A program made the position numbers and the translations under genes. Positions 1 to 8,235 of a DNA stretch of 64,000 nucleotides are shown piece by piece. The DNA lies in contig NZ_FNOZ01000022.1 of assembly GCF_900107175.1 (NCBI RefSeq), positions 1 through 64,000 of the forward strand, read 5' to 3'. The stretch comes from Modestobacter sp. DSM 44400. Lineage in GTDB: Bacteria; Actinomycetota; Actinomycetes; Mycobacteriales; Geodermatophilaceae. Below the pieces are notes generated by a model that ran no database searches, was not told where the DNA came from, and saw nothing but the letters and a program-made list of their open reading frames with translations. Positions within the stretch are counted from its first letter, which is position 1; each line of letters begins with the position of its first letter.

Positions 1-277
1 CCAGGACCGGGTTGGCGTCGAGCTTGCGGGTCTTCAGCCGCCGCCGGGAGCCCGCCGCGGTCGTCCCCGCGAGCGTGGCCCGGTACAGCAGGCGGCCGCC
101 GTGACGGCGGATGTCGCGGGACACGACGCTGGGGCACCGGCCGATCCGCGCAGCGATGGTCTTGCCCTGGACCTGCTCGGCGATCCCCCGGGAGATCTCC
201 TCCCGGTCGGTGGCGGTCAACTGCTGGCGTGCGGGCACCCGGTGGGCTCCTGTCGGTAGGTCGCCGACATCCTGCAC
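1..277 (-). CDS. IS30-family transposase, N-terminal part, cut by window edge
   Basis: The minus strand reads 92 codons from a GTG at 277 to the window edge without a stop. The product has a helix-turn-helix of the kind that opens IS30-type transposases: DREEISRGIAE is followed by GKTIAARIGRCPSVVSRDI and RHGG. These enzymes cut and paste the element through a C-terminal DDE domain, which would lie outside the window. A stop (TAG) lies in frame a few codons upstream, so the start must be the GTG at 277 or the TTG just before it. I cannot place the terminal inverted repeat of the element. Intactness of the gene is unknown. Confidence 0.75.
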   Translation of the reverse strand, partial: MQDVGDLPTGAHRVPARQQLTATDREEISRGIAEQVQGKTIAARIGRCPSVVSRDIRRHGGRLLYRATLAGTTAAGSRRRLKTRKLDANPVL

Positions 278-380
278 CAAGATCAATTGCTACGACCGGT
301 TGTGATCAAGGCGGGCTGCTGCCCGGGGAGCGTCAGATGCAGGTCCGGACTCAGGGCGCCGCCTGAGAGGGCTACTTGCC

Positions 381-1580
381 CTAATCGAGTGCGGCCAACC
401 TACGCTCTAGGTACTGGTGGAACTTTGGCGCAGTGTACTCGTACACGCCCTTTTGTATCCGATAGAGCACGCCCTGTTCCGTGAGTCGCCCCATTAAGAC
501 GTTGACGTTGCCCTCGCTCTTGTCGCTTCGCCCTCGGATATCCACACTGCGAAGCGGCGGGTAAGCGCAGCGGCCTGTCGACATCAGCAAATCCTGTTCG
601 CTGGGCGTCAACGTATCCACGCGGCCCGCGTAGAACTCCTCGTCAAGGCGGGCGTAGATGTCGGTCTCGATCGAGTCCAGGAGGCTTGTCGTGAACCGGT
701 CTACGCCAGCATCACGAGCGGCTTCCCATAGCTCCGCTCCCCACAATTGGATGAAGAACGGATAGCCCTCCACCTCGTCCAGCACGCGGGCAATTAATCC
801 GTCGTCTGCGGTCACGCTTGTAGTGGTGAGGGGCTCAACGAAGGCGTCTCGTGCCGCCCCCGGGTTCCCGGTCAGCTCGCCGATGACTTCCCCGCGGAAC
901 ATGCGCTCCGAATAGGTACGCGCCCGCTGAAGGTTGGCACGCAAAGTGGGCAGACCGCACATCACGAGCGCGAGAGGCAGTCCGGCCTCCTGTAGGGCGT
1001 TCACGGCGGCCACGAGCATGGAGAGGGGATACTCCCCGTCTCGGGTCGTGTCGTCGCGGATCACCTGGGCTTCGTCCAGTAGGAGCGCAAACCCCTCGTG
1101 GCCTGTGTCGAGGGCTGTTTCCACCGCGTCATAGAGATTGCGGGAAAGGTCCCGTTCCACCTCCCCAGCGCCGCCCATGCTGAAGTTGATGTCCTCGTAG
1201 GAGACCGTCAACAGCCGGCGACCCACCTCTACCGCTTCTAAGAGCTGCGACCTCAGGCGACGGTAGCGCGACATTCGCGTCTTAGCGTGTTCAATGCTCT
1301 GCCCCAGGAGGAGGCTTATTGCTTCCTCTGAATTGTGCCTCGGCTCTACTTGGTGACGTACGACCGCCCACCCTTCGTTGCGGGCGATTGTCTCGAATTC
1401 TTTGAGAAGCACTGACTTGCCAACCCCGCGGAGACCCGTCAGCCGCATGTTGGCGGGGATCTCAGGGGCACCTGCCAAGAGCTTCGGGAAGCGCGCCAAC
1501 TGAGGCTCGCGGCCCGCGAGGTGCAGTGGCGGAGTTGCGGCCCCCGGACGGTAGGGGTTTTTCCCCGGTTGGGCAGTCAT
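381..1580 (-). CDS. Orphan AAA-type ATPase, unknown role
   Basis: A 399-residue ATP-binding protein. The Walker A motif GLRGVGKS is at about residues 49-56 and Walker B LLLDEAQ at about 166-172. The C-terminal third (from about residue 310) looks like a winged helix. The layout resembles single-gene archaeal-type or Orc1/Cdc6-like ATPases found next to mobile DNA. The start at 1580 is chosen because AGGA lies 8 bases upstream; in-frame ATG codons at 1589 and 1604 lack a ribosome site. The gene has lower GC than its neighbours and sits between an IS30-type transposase gene and unknown genes, which suggests horizontal gain. No partner nuclease, toxin or replication gene is visible, so no function is assigned. 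Confidence 0.8.
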   Translation of the reverse strand: MTAQPGKNPYRPGAATPPLHLAGREPQLARFPKLLAGAPEIPANMRLTGLRGVGKSVLLKEFETIARNEGWAVVRHQVEPRHNSEEAISLLLGQSIEHAKTRMSRYRRLRSQLLEAVEVGRRLLTVSYEDINFSMGGAGEVERDLSRNLYDAVETALDTGHEGFALLLDEAQVIRDDTTRDGEYPLSMLVAAVNALQEAGLPLALVMCGLPTLRANLQRARTYSERMFRGEVIGELTGNPGAARDAFVEPLTTTSVTADDGLIARVLDEVEGYPFFIQLWGAELWEAARDAGVDRFTTSLLDSIETDIYARLDEEFYAGRVDTLTPSEQDLLMSTGRCAYPPLRSVDIRGRSDKSEGNVNVLMGRLTEQGVLYRIQKGVYEYTAPKFHQYLERRLAALD

Positions 1581-1629
1581 TACAGTCATCCTGTAAGGAT
1601 ACATCAACCTAACTATATATCTGTTAGGT
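1580..1629 (-). promoter_or_regulatory. AT-rich promoter region with two inverted repeats
   Basis: Two palindromes lie in front of the ATPase gene. ACCTAAC/GTTAGGT (1607-1613 and 1623-1629) flank a TATATAT core that could serve as a -10 element on either strand. TTACAG/CTGTAA (1580-1585 and 1591-1596) overlaps the ribosome site and start codon. The first looks like an operator, and the second could hide the start in a small hairpin. Both readings are inferences from symmetry alone. Confidence 0.45.
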
Positions 1630-1683
1630 GTGCCGAGCCGGGCATCAGGTCATCGCCAGCCGACGGCGGTCGCCCTGAACGGA

Positions 1684-1720
1684 CTGAGACCCCGCCGTCG
1701 TGATGACCGGCGGGGCTCAG
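1684..1720 (-). terminator. Hairpin terminator of the 1732-3250 operon
   Basis: CTGAGACCCCGCCG (1684-1697) pairs with CGGCGGGGCTCAG (1708-1720), leaving one bulged A and a 10-base loop. It lies 12 bases past the stop codon at 1732 of the minus-strand operon and before the ATPase promoter. Confidence 0.7.
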
Positions 1721-1731
1721 TGATCTTGTAG

Positions 1732-2280
1732 TCAGACCGCGGGCGTGATCGTCAGGCCGTCCGTGTCGACGACGTACTCGGATTCGCCGCGTCCTTCGGT
1801 GATCCGCGCCAGCAGTCGCCACGGCTCGACCGTTGCCCGCCAGACGCGCCCCGGTTCCCGGTGGATCGACCGGTCGGTGAACCAGTCGGCTTGCGCCCGG
1901 TCGTCGGTCCAGGACCACCCGTCCCGGTGCGCCTCGTCGGCACCCCGGTAGAGGGTGCGTGGCAACCGTGGACGGCCTCGGCGCCTGCCGTTGTGGGTGT
2001 AGCCGGCGAAGGCGAACAGAGCCCGCCAGTCGCTCCGCTCCAAGGCGACTAGCGGAAACTCGACCCCACTCCACACGTCCGGCACCACGACGACGGCGTG
2101 GTGCCTGTCGAGGAGGCCCTCGTAGTACAGGGAGACGACCACAGCGGGACCGGCGTTTCTGCCGACTCTGCCCAGCAGCGTCATCAGTTCGTCGCAGCTG
2201 TAATCGGGTTGGTCGTCCAGGAGGTAGTCGATCAGCTCTCCCGCGTCGGTGATGACGTGCTCGACGTCCATCGCCGTCAT
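1732..2280 (-). CDS. Hypothetical protein, last gene of accessory operon
   Basis: A 182-residue soluble acidic protein I cannot assign to a family with certainty. The C-terminal half contains LYRGADEAHRDGWSW and QADWFTDR, a pattern shared by small actinobacterial proteins of integrated elements. Its ATG at 2280 overlaps the stop of the upstream gene (ATGA), so it is translated as the third gene of an operon. A hairpin terminator follows. No signal peptide or membrane segment is seen. Confidence 0.7.
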   Translation of the reverse strand: MTAMDVEHVITDAGELIDYLLDDQPDYSCDELMTLLGRVGRNAGPAVVVSLYYEGLLDRHHAVVVVPDVWSGVEFPLVALERSDWRALFAFAGYTHNGRRRGRPRLPRTLYRGADEAHRDGWSWTDDRAQADWFTDRSIHREPGRVWRATVEPWRLLARITEGRGESEYVVDTDGLTITPAV

Positions 2281-2672
2281 GATCCTTCCTCCCGGCGCCG
2301 GCCTGTGCAGCGGACCGTGATGCCGACCCGCTCGAACAGCGCGTGGCGGTGTCCGCTGACCTGGCAGAGCGCTCCCACGGGCTCTGCCAGCCGTTCACGG
2401 ATCGGGACACCCGCGGACTCAGCGACCATGACCAACGGCTCCAGGATGTCCTGGACGACGGTGCCCAGCGCGGCAGCCACGACGTACCGGACCTCCCGAA
2501 CACCAACCGCGGCGATCTCCTCGTCGAGAAGCCGCTCGATCTCCTGTGGCCGGTTGCTGGCCGCCGCGAGGGCGAACGCCAGTCGGTCGCCCCGGGCGTT
2601 GATCTCGTCCAGGTCGGCTACCCCGACCGGCTCCCCCTGGTCGTCGGTGAGCAGGTACGTCCTGCCGGTCAT
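2277..2672 (-). CDS. Hypothetical protein, middle gene of accessory operon
   Basis: A 131-residue protein starting MTGRTYLLTDDQ. The ATG at 2672 overlaps the stop of the preceding gene (ATGA), and the gene's own stop overlaps the next start, so all three genes form one translationally coupled unit. The sequence is helical with conserved-looking EIERLLDEEI and VVAAALGTVVQDIL segments. There is no membrane segment, signal or recognised motif. The function is unknown; linkage suggests it works with the zinc-ribbon protein upstream. Confidence 0.7.
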   Translation of the reverse strand: MTGRTYLLTDDQGEPVGVADLDEINARGDRLAFALAAASNRPQEIERLLDEEIAAVGVREVRYVVAAALGTVVQDILEPLVMVAESAGVPIRERLAEPVGALCQVSGHRHALFERVGITVRCTGRRREEGS

Positions 2673-3250
2673 CGTGCGTCGCCCTCGGGCAGCGCGTCGT
2701 AGTGGCAGAGCCCGCACGCGGTGCCGACGTGCACGGGCGCGCCGCAGTTGGTGCAGGCGGTCACAGTCTGCCCGGTCGCGTCCTCGCGCATCCGCGTGGC
2801 CGCGGTCAGCAGGGCGTACGCCATCCGCCGCACCGTGTGGTCGTCGAGGTTGTCGGCTTCCTCCACGGTCGCCACCAGCGGGCCGACGGTCACCGTCCCG
2901 TCCGTGGCCTGCGTCTCCGTCGCGGCGATGGAGACGTACCGGGCCACGTCCTCCGGCAGTGGCGGCGTGTGGTATCTCGACCAGGTGCCGTCCCAGTCGC
3001 TCGCCTCATACGGGTGACCGGCAGGCTTCCCGCAGAACGACGGGCACCCGGGCGTCACCTCCGGGGAGAGCTGGTGGTTGTACACGAACCAGTGAACCTG
3101 GGCCGGGTCAAGCTCGGACAGCGACTCCTGCCCGTGGCGGCTGACGTAGTGCTCGACCATCGCGTCCAGGTCGTGGCGCCCGGGCAGGCAGTGCTGCTCG
3201 ATGAATGAACGGAACTGGGCGTGCAGCCCGGTGGCGGTCTTGGTGGTCAT
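2669..3250 (-). CDS. Zinc-ribbon protein, DUF6907-like
   Basis: A 193-residue protein, first gene of the 3250-1732 operon. The central part (GCPSFCGKPAGH, then RYHTPPL and a helical RMAYALLTAATRM stretch) resembles the actinobacterial DUF6907 layout. The C-terminus carries two Cys pairs (CTNC and CGLC) that form a likely zinc ribbon. The start at 3250 has AGGAG 9 bases upstream. Such proteins are common in actinobacterial integrated elements and plasmids, but their task is not known. The family name is from memory of the pattern, not from a search. Confidence 0.7.
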   Translation of the reverse strand: MTTKTATGLHAQFRSFIEQHCLPGRHDLDAMVEHYVSRHGQESLSELDPAQVHWFVYNHQLSPEVTPGCPSFCGKPAGHPYEASDWDGTWSRYHTPPLPEDVARYVSIAATETQATDGTVTVGPLVATVEEADNLDDHTVRRMAYALLTAATRMREDATGQTVTACTNCGAPVHVGTACGLCHYDALPEGDAR

Positions 3251-3303
3251 GGCGGCGGTCTCCTGGGGGTCGTGCGCCACCCGTTCGGCGGCACAGGGAG
3301 ACC

Positions 3304-3402
3304 ATGACGCTTGCGGTGCCGGTCGTCTTCCTGGTGCTGCCGGTCACCGTCCTGTTCGCCCTGTTCCCGGGGCTGATCAGCATCGTCTCGCTGGCGCAGT
3401 GA
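3304..3402 (+). CDS. 32-residue membrane peptide, possible TadC tail remnant
   Basis: ATG at 3304 opens a 32-codon frame ending at 3402. It begins MTLAVPVVFLVLPVTVLF and is one hydrophobic segment. In Tad pilus loci the inner-membrane protein TadC ends in a very similar segment, and TadC lies just before Flp/TadE genes, as here. The rest of TadC is absent: the upstream DNA codes for the zinc-ribbon gene on the other strand. It is therefore either a truncated leftover or a small protein in its own right. GGGAG lies only 3 bases before the ATG, which is too close for an ideal ribosome site. Confidence 0.45.
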   Translation: MTLAVPVVFLVLPVTVLFALFPGLISIVSLAQ

Positions 3403-3436
3403 CGCCGGTGTGCCACTGGAGGAGGAAGAACCTGTG

Positions 3437-3643
3437 ATGCGTGCGTACACGTTCCTGATCGCTGGCCTGGCTGCGCTGGCGGCCCGGTTGCGTGGCGATG
3501 ATCCCGAGCGGGGCGACGTGCCCGGCTGGGTGATGATCACCGTGATGACGGCGGCCCTGGTGCTGGCGATCCTGGTGCCCTTCCGGGCGGCGATCGTCAC
3601 GGCCGTGCAGACGGCGCTGAGCTCCGTCACGAGTGCGAGCTGA
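3437..3643 (+). CDS. Small Flp-pilin-like membrane protein of Tad locus
   Basis: A 68-residue protein with one membrane segment near the C-terminus (about residues 33-55), preceded by an acidic ERGDVPGW stretch. This resembles the small Flp pilin or DUF4244-like subunits of actinobacterial Tad loci. A GGAGG at 3421 precedes both the GTG at 3434 and the ATG at 3437; I chose the ATG. The next gene starts 11 bases before its stop. TadE-type genes follow, which supports a role in pilus assembly or as the pilus subunit. Confidence 0.65.
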   Translation: MRAYTFLIAGLAALAARLRGDDPERGDVPGWVMITVMTAALVLAILVPFRAAIVTAVQTALSSVTSAS

Positions 3644-4043
3644 CATACCTGCCCCCGCCGACCGCGAGCGGGGCAGTGCGGTCGTCGACTTCGTGCTCGT
3701 CGGCGTACTCGTCGTGGTGCTGCTGCTCGTGGTGCTGCAGGTCGCGGTGTACGTGCACGTGCGCAACGTCGTGGTGGCCAGCGCGCAGGAGGGCGCGCGG
3801 TACGCGGCCAACGCCGACGTCCCGGCCGAGCTCGGGGCGGCCCGGACTGTCGAGGTGGTCGGGCGGGCCACGTCGGCGCAGACGGCGGCCGGGTTGTCGT
3901 GCACGTCGGGCCCGGAGACCGACGTCAGCGGGTTGACGCTGGTCGCGGTGCGGTGTACGGGGTCGGTGCCCAGCCTGTTCGGGGCATTGGGCGACGTGCT
4001 GCCGATCGACGTGGCCGGCCGGGCCGTGGAGGAGTTGCCGTGA
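3633..4043 (+). CDS. TadE-like pilus assembly protein
   Basis: A 136-residue protein with the TadE signature: a short charged N-terminus ending RERGSAVVDF, where GS..DF marks the prepilin-like cleavage region, followed by one long membrane helix and a small extracytoplasmic domain with two cysteines. TadE-like pseudopilins are processed by a prepilin peptidase and help assemble Flp pili. The GTG start at 3633 overlaps the upstream gene by 11 bases, and its stop overlaps the next GTG (GTGA). No ATPase (TadA) or prepilin peptidase gene is visible in the window. Confidence 0.8.
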   Translation: MRADIPAPADRERGSAVVDFVLVGVLVVVLLLVVLQVAVYVHVRNVVVASAQEGARYAANADVPAELGAARTVEVVGRATSAQTAAGLSCTSGPETDVSGLTLVAVRCTGSVPSLFGALGDVLPIDVAGRAVEELP

Positions 4044-4507
4044 GGTGGCTCGCCCGCCGGTTGGGCGGGGACGGTGGTGAGCGGGGCTCGGCGATCGTGG
4101 AGTTCGTGTTCATCGCGCTGGTGGTGTTCGTGCCGCTGGTCTACCTGGTGGCCGGGTTCTCGGCGGTGCAGCGCGGGGTGTTCGCCGCGACCGAGGCCGC
4201 CCGGGAGGCGGGCCGGGCGCTGGGCACCGCGCCTGACCCGGTGAGCGGGCAGGCGCGCGCGGAGGCGGCCGCCCGGATCGCGGTGGAGGACCAGTCGGTG
4301 GATGCCACCGACGTGGTGCTGGCCTACGCCCCGGTCGGCTCGGGCTGCGACGCGGCCGGCAGTTACGTCCCGGCGCTCACGCCGGGGGAGGAGTTCTCCG
4401 TCTGTGTCACGGTGACGGTGCGGATCCCGCTGCTGCCCGAGTTCATCGACGCCAACACCGCCACCGGCCAGTTCGTCGTCGAGCGGGACCGGTACGTCGA
4501 CGGGTGA
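4040..4507 (+). CDS. Second TadE-like pilus assembly protein
   Basis: A 155-residue paralogue of the preceding protein. GERGSAIVEF at about residues 13-22 matches the TadE prepilin-like motif with the conserved Glu, followed by a membrane helix. The extracytoplasmic part has two Cys residues that could form a disulfide. The GTG at 4040 overlaps the stop of the upstream gene by 4 bases. A strong hairpin directly after the stop ends the operon. Two or three tandem TadE-type genes are normal at the 3' end of Tad operons. Confidence 0.8.
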   Translation: MRWLARRLGGDGGERGSAIVEFVFIALVVFVPLVYLVAGFSAVQRGVFAATEAAREAGRALGTAPDPVSGQARAEAAARIAVEDQSVDATDVVLAYAPVGSGCDAAGSYVPALTPGEEFSVCVTVTVRIPLLPEFIDANTATGQFVVERDRYVDG

Positions 4508-4510
4508 TGA

Positions 4511-4550
4511 GGGTCAGGGGCGCCGCCGGGGTCGGCGGCACCCCTGACCC
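4511..4550 (+). terminator. Strong terminator after the Tad genes
   Basis: GGGTCAGGGG (4511-4520) pairs with CCCCTGACCC (4541-4550). After one mismatch, GCCGCC pairs with GGCGGC around a GGGGTC loop. It starts a few bases after the last TadE stop and could also stop transcription arriving from the other strand. Confidence 0.75.
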
Positions 4551-4559
4551 GACCGGGGG

Positions 4560-4775
4560 TCTAGCGAAGACCATCGCTTTGTGCGTCCCCATGACCGCGT
4601 GCGACAGGCCCGTCTCCTCATCGGCGAGGAAGCACGGCAGCACATAAGTGCCTCGCGGCAGGTGGTAGGTCACCTGCAGGCTGTACCCGGGGGAGACGAC
4701 GTCGTCGCCGCCCATGGGGCCGTCCAGGAGGATCCCGTTGGGGGCCGCCAGCGCGGCTTGGACGTCGTCGTGCGT
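4560..4775 (-). pseudogene. Fragment of a secreted-type domain protein
   Basis: On the minus strand about 72 codons read like the C-terminal end of a real protein: THDDVQAALAAPNGIL, then LPRGTYVLPCFLADEE and SHAVMGTHKAMVF. Similar ends (LPAGRY.L.CF.PD...HA..GM) occur in small actinobacterial secreted proteins. Upstream of 4775 the frame turns into arginine-rich nonsense. Downstream it runs through the Tad terminator and under the TadE gene. No good start is found. I read it as a gene remnant at the border between the accessory region and the catabolic cluster. 4776-4980 holds nothing else I can support. Confidence 0.4.
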
Positions 4776-4980
4776 CGGTCGAGCAGAGGTCGTCGAGTGG
4801 GACCACCTGCCAGCTTCTCCGCCACCCCGGGCGGATGGGCGCCGGCTCCGTGTTCCTGCGCGGCAACGCCAATACCAAGCGGCGCACACCGATCGTTTGC
4901 GGACGCCGTCTGCCCCGAAAGCTGCCCGGAAGGGCCGACGGGCGGCGCCTGCCGTCCCCGCGGGCTGCCGAGCCCCCGAC

Positions 4981-7113
4981 TCATGTCCGGGGGCTCTCCC
5001 GCGCAGGGGCGACCGACGCGGTCGCCCCTGCCGGCGTCCCCACCGTCAGCGGGTAGTGGCAGGCGACCGGATGGGTGCCCTCGCGGAGCACGAGCGGCGG
5101 TTCCTCGTTGGCGCACAGGTCGGTGGCCAGCGGGCACCGGGTGCGGAAGCGGCACCCACTGGGCGGGGCGAGCGCCGAGGCGATCTCACCGGTGAGCCCG
5201 ACGACCTGCTTGTTCTTCTCGCGCGCCGGGTCCGGGACCGGGACCGAGCTGATCAACCCCGCGGTGTAGGGATGGCGCGGTGCCGCGTACACGTCTGCGC
5301 TGGGGCCGAGCTCCACCAGTTTGCCCAGGTACATCACACCGATGCGGTCGGCCAGGTACTTCAGCAGCGAGAGGTCGTGGGAGATCACCACGTAGGTGAG
5401 CGAGTATGCGACCTGCAGCGACCGCATCAGGTTGAGGATCTGCGCCTGGATCGACACGTCCAGGGCCGACACCGGCTCGTCCGCGACCACCACCTTGGGG
5501 CGCAGGACCAGTGCCCGTGCCATGGCGATGCGCTGACGCTGCCCTCCGGAGAACTCATGGGCACGGCGACCCGCGGCCGACCGGGGAAGACCGACCGCGT
5601 CGAGGAGTTCCAGCACCTTCTCCCGGCGCTCGGCACGGTTGCCCATGTGCTGCGCGGCCAGCGGCTCGGCGATGAGGTCGGCCACGTCCATGCGAGGGTC
5701 GAGTGCCGCGGAGGAGTCCTGGAACATCATCTGCAGGCTGCTGCGGCGGGTGCGCCATTCGGCACGGGTCAGCCGACTGATGTCATCCTCGCCCAGTCGC
5801 ACGACGCCGTTGGTCGGCTGTTCGAGGCCGACCAGCATCCGCCCGACCGTCGTCTTACCGGAGCCGGACTCGCCGACGATCCCCAGCGTCTCGCCCTCGA
5901 GGACGTCCAGGCTCACCCCGGAGACGGCGTGCAGCGTCCGGTGCGGCTTGAACAGTACCGGGTTCTTGATCCGGTACAGCTTTTCCACCGCGTCGAGGGA
6001 GACCAGTGGGATACCGGAGCCGCCGCGCGGCGTCACGTCCTCGTCGCGCAGGACGGTGAACGCGTGTTCGGCGGTCGGGTCGGCTGCTCCTGGCGAGCGG
6101 GGGTGGAAGCAGGCGTGGGCGTGGCCGGGGCCCACCTCGACCAGCTCGGGGTCCTCGGTGCGGCACGTCCCGTCGGCAAATCGGCATCGGGGGGCGAAGC
6201 GGCACATCGGCGGCAGGTCGATCAGCTGCGGGGGCATCCCGGCGATGGAGGCCAGCGCATGCCCGGTGTTCAGCTCCAGCGTCGGCATGGACTCGAACAG
6301 GGCCTGCGTGTAGCGGTGCCGCGGGTCGGTGAAGAGGATGGCGGTGGGTGCCTCCTCGACGATCTGCCCGCCGTACATCACCGCCACCCGGTCGGCGTGC
6401 CCGGCGATGACCCCCAGGTCGTGCGTCACCAGGATGATCGCCATGCCCAAACGGGTCTTGAGGTCGTCGAGCAGCTCGAGGATCTGCGCCTGTATCGACA
6501 CGTCGAGGGCGGTCGTCGGCTCGTCGGCGATCAGCAGCCGCGGTTCGCACAGCAGCGCCATGGCGATCATGGCCCGCTGCCGCATGCCCCCTGACAGCTG
6601 GTGCGGGTAGTCGCGCAGCCGGTCCTTCGGCTGCGGCATCCGCACCAGCGAGAGGACCTCCTCGGCGCGGGTGTTGGCCTGCGCCGTCGTGACGCCGCGC
6701 TTGTGGATCCGGTAGGCCTCGCGCAGCTGGCTGCCTATCGTGCGGGTGGGGTTCAGCGACGTCATCGGGTCCTGGAAGACCATGGCGATGTCGTCGCCGC
6801 GCAGCCGGCGCAGTTCGGCCGGGCTCATCCCGTGGAGGTCACGCCCGGCGAAGGTGATCGAGCCGCCGACGATGGTGCCGCCGGGGGGCAGGAGCTGGAG
6901 CACCGACATGCCGGTCATGGTCTTGCCCGAACCGGACTCTCCGACCAGGCCGAGGGTCTCCCCGGCCCGCACGGTCAGGGTCACCCGGTCCACGGGCCGT
7001 ACGACGCCGTTACGCGTGTGGATCTCCACCTGCAGGTCACGGATGCTCAGGACGACCTCCCGCTTGCGCACGTCGTGCCCGGTGCCGACCCCCATCCCTG
7101 CCGTGGTGCTCAT
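4981..7113 (-). CDS. Double ATPase of a peptide-type ABC importer
   Basis: A 710-residue fusion of two ABC ATPases, the DppD-DppF type that powers uptake of oligopeptides or other large solutes. The first half has Walker A GESGSGKT, signature LSGGM and Walker B LLIADEP. The second repeats these as [13 protein letters not shown] and VVVADEP. Each half ends with the cysteine-containing oligopeptide/dipeptide C-terminal region (CRFAPRC and CRFRTRC). The ATG at 7113 overlaps the stop of the permease gene (ATGA). It is the last gene of the importer operon 9168-4981 and serves the binding protein encoded at 10660. Confidence 0.93.
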   Translation of the reverse strand: MSTTAGMGVGTGHDVRKREVVLSIRDLQVEIHTRNGVVRPVDRVTLTVRAGETLGLVGESGSGKTMTGMSVLQLLPPGGTIVGGSITFAGRDLHGMSPAELRRLRGDDIAMVFQDPMTSLNPTRTIGSQLREAYRIHKRGVTTAQANTRAEEVLSLVRMPQPKDRLRDYPHQLSGGMRQRAMIAMALLCEPRLLIADEPTTALDVSIQAQILELLDDLKTRLGMAIILVTHDLGVIAGHADRVAVMYGGQIVEEAPTAILFTDPRHRYTQALFESMPTLELNTGHALASIAGMPPQLIDLPPMCRFAPRCRFADGTCRTEDPELVEVGPGHAHACFHPRSPGAADPTAEHAFTVLRDEDVTPRGGSGIPLVSLDAVEKLYRIKNPVLFKPHRTLHAVSGVSLDVLEGETLGIVGESGSGKTTVGRMLVGLEQPTNGVVRLGEDDISRLTRAEWRTRRSSLQMMFQDSSAALDPRMDVADLIAEPLAAQHMGNRAERREKVLELLDAVGLPRSAAGRRAHEFSGGQRQRIAMARALVLRPKVVVADEPVSALDVSIQAQILNLMRSLQVAYSLTYVVISHDLSLLKYLADRIGVMYLGKLVELGPSADVYAAPRHPYTAGLISSVPVPDPAREKNKQVVGLTGEIASALAPPSGCRFRTRCPLATDLCANEEPPLVLREGTHPVACHYPLTVGTPAGATASVAPARESPRT

Positions 7114-8168
7114 GCCTGCTCCTCGGGGGTCGTGGCCGTTCCTGGTGTGTCCGGTGGCGCGCTGGCCGGCAGTTGGCCGGTGGCTCCGGCGTCGGCGCCG
7201 GTGAACGACTCGGAGGTCAGCGACGCCGGCTGGCCGGGGGCCACGGCGTTCGCGGCGGGCAGGGTCGTGCTCAGGCCACCGAGGGCCCGGAACCGGGACC
7301 GCGTCTGCCGGCCGCGCGGATCGGTGAGGGTCATGACCCAGTCGCCCGAATAGTTGGCGACGAGGATCGTGACGGTGATCGCCAGCCCCGGGAAGGTCGA
7401 CAGCCACCACGCCGTAGACAGGCTGGTCGCCCCCGCGGCGAGGTCGCTGCCCCAGTCCGGCTCGGGCAGCTGGACGCCCAGGCCGAGGAAGCTCAGCGTG
7501 GTGGCGGTGAGCACTGCCCAGCCGACCGCGCTGCTGGCCATGACCACCACCTCGGTGGCGAGGTTGGGCAGCAGGTGCCGGACTGCCGTGCGCGCCCCGC
7601 TCGAGCCGAACAGTCGCGCTGCCTGCATGAACTCGACCGATCGGAGCTTGCGGACGGAGGCCTCGACCACCCGGGCAAAGCCGGGGGTGTAGGCCACGCC
7701 GAGCGCCAGGATGATGCTGTTCACCCCGGCACCCAGGGTCGCGATGAGGATGAGTGCGACCAACAGCACGGGCAGGGCCAGCAGGACGTCGACCACGCGC
7801 ATCACGACGACGCTGAGCACCCGGGGCGCGGTGCCACCGATGATGCCGATGGCCACGCCGGCGACGCTGGCCAGCAGCACGCCGCCGAGGCTGGCCGCGA
7901 GTACCGACTGCGAGCCGTAGATGACGCGGCTGTACACGTCCCGGCCCAGCTGGTCGGTGCCGAACAGGTGCTGCGCGCTGGGCCCGACGAGGGCCTCCGG
8001 CCCGTTGAACAGCGGGCTGGTGGAGGTGAACAGCCCCGGGTGCACGAGGAGTGCCGCGTACGCCAGCAGGACGACGGTCATCACCACCGCCGTGGCGATG
8101 CGGGCGGTGCTGCCCGACCTGCGGGGGCGCGGCCGGACGACAGCCCCCGTCAGCGATGCGGTGCTCAC
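7110..8168 (-). CDS. ABC importer permease, DppC type
   Basis: A 352-residue inner-membrane permease. After an N-terminal helix comes the DppC hallmark [14 protein letters not shown] and a bundle of about five helices with the ATPase-contact loop near [15 protein letters not shown]. The C-terminal 70 residues beyond the usual DPR end (about residues 283-352) are Ala/Pro/Thr-rich and unusual for the family. GTG at 8168 has AGGAG upstream. The gene lies 67 bases after the DppB-type gene and overlaps the ATPase gene by 4 bases. Confidence 0.92.
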   Translation of the reverse strand: MSTASLTGAVVRPRPRRSGSTARIATAVVMTVVLLAYAALLVHPGLFTSTSPLFNGPEALVGPSAQHLFGTDQLGRDVYSRVIYGSQSVLAASLGGVLLASVAGVAIGIIGGTAPRVLSVVVMRVVDVLLALPVLLVALILIATLGAGVNSIILALGVAYTPGFARVVEASVRKLRSVEFMQAARLFGSSGARTAVRHLLPNLATEVVVMASSAVGWAVLTATTLSFLGLGVQLPEPDWGSDLAAGATSLSTAWWLSTFPGLAITVTILVANYSGDWVMTLTDPRGRQTRSRFRALGGLSTTLPAANAVAPGQPASLTSESFTGADAGATGQLPASAPPDTPGTATTPEEQA

Positions 8169-8235
8169 GGCAGTCTCCTTTGCGGTCGGACGTTCCGGCT
8201 GGACGGCGGAGGTTCGCCGGGTGGCGGGGCGGCGG

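Noticed and set aside
1-4507. Complete integrative element with attachment sites
   Set aside because: No integrase, replication gene, tRNA target or flanking direct repeats are visible; only accessory-type genes are.
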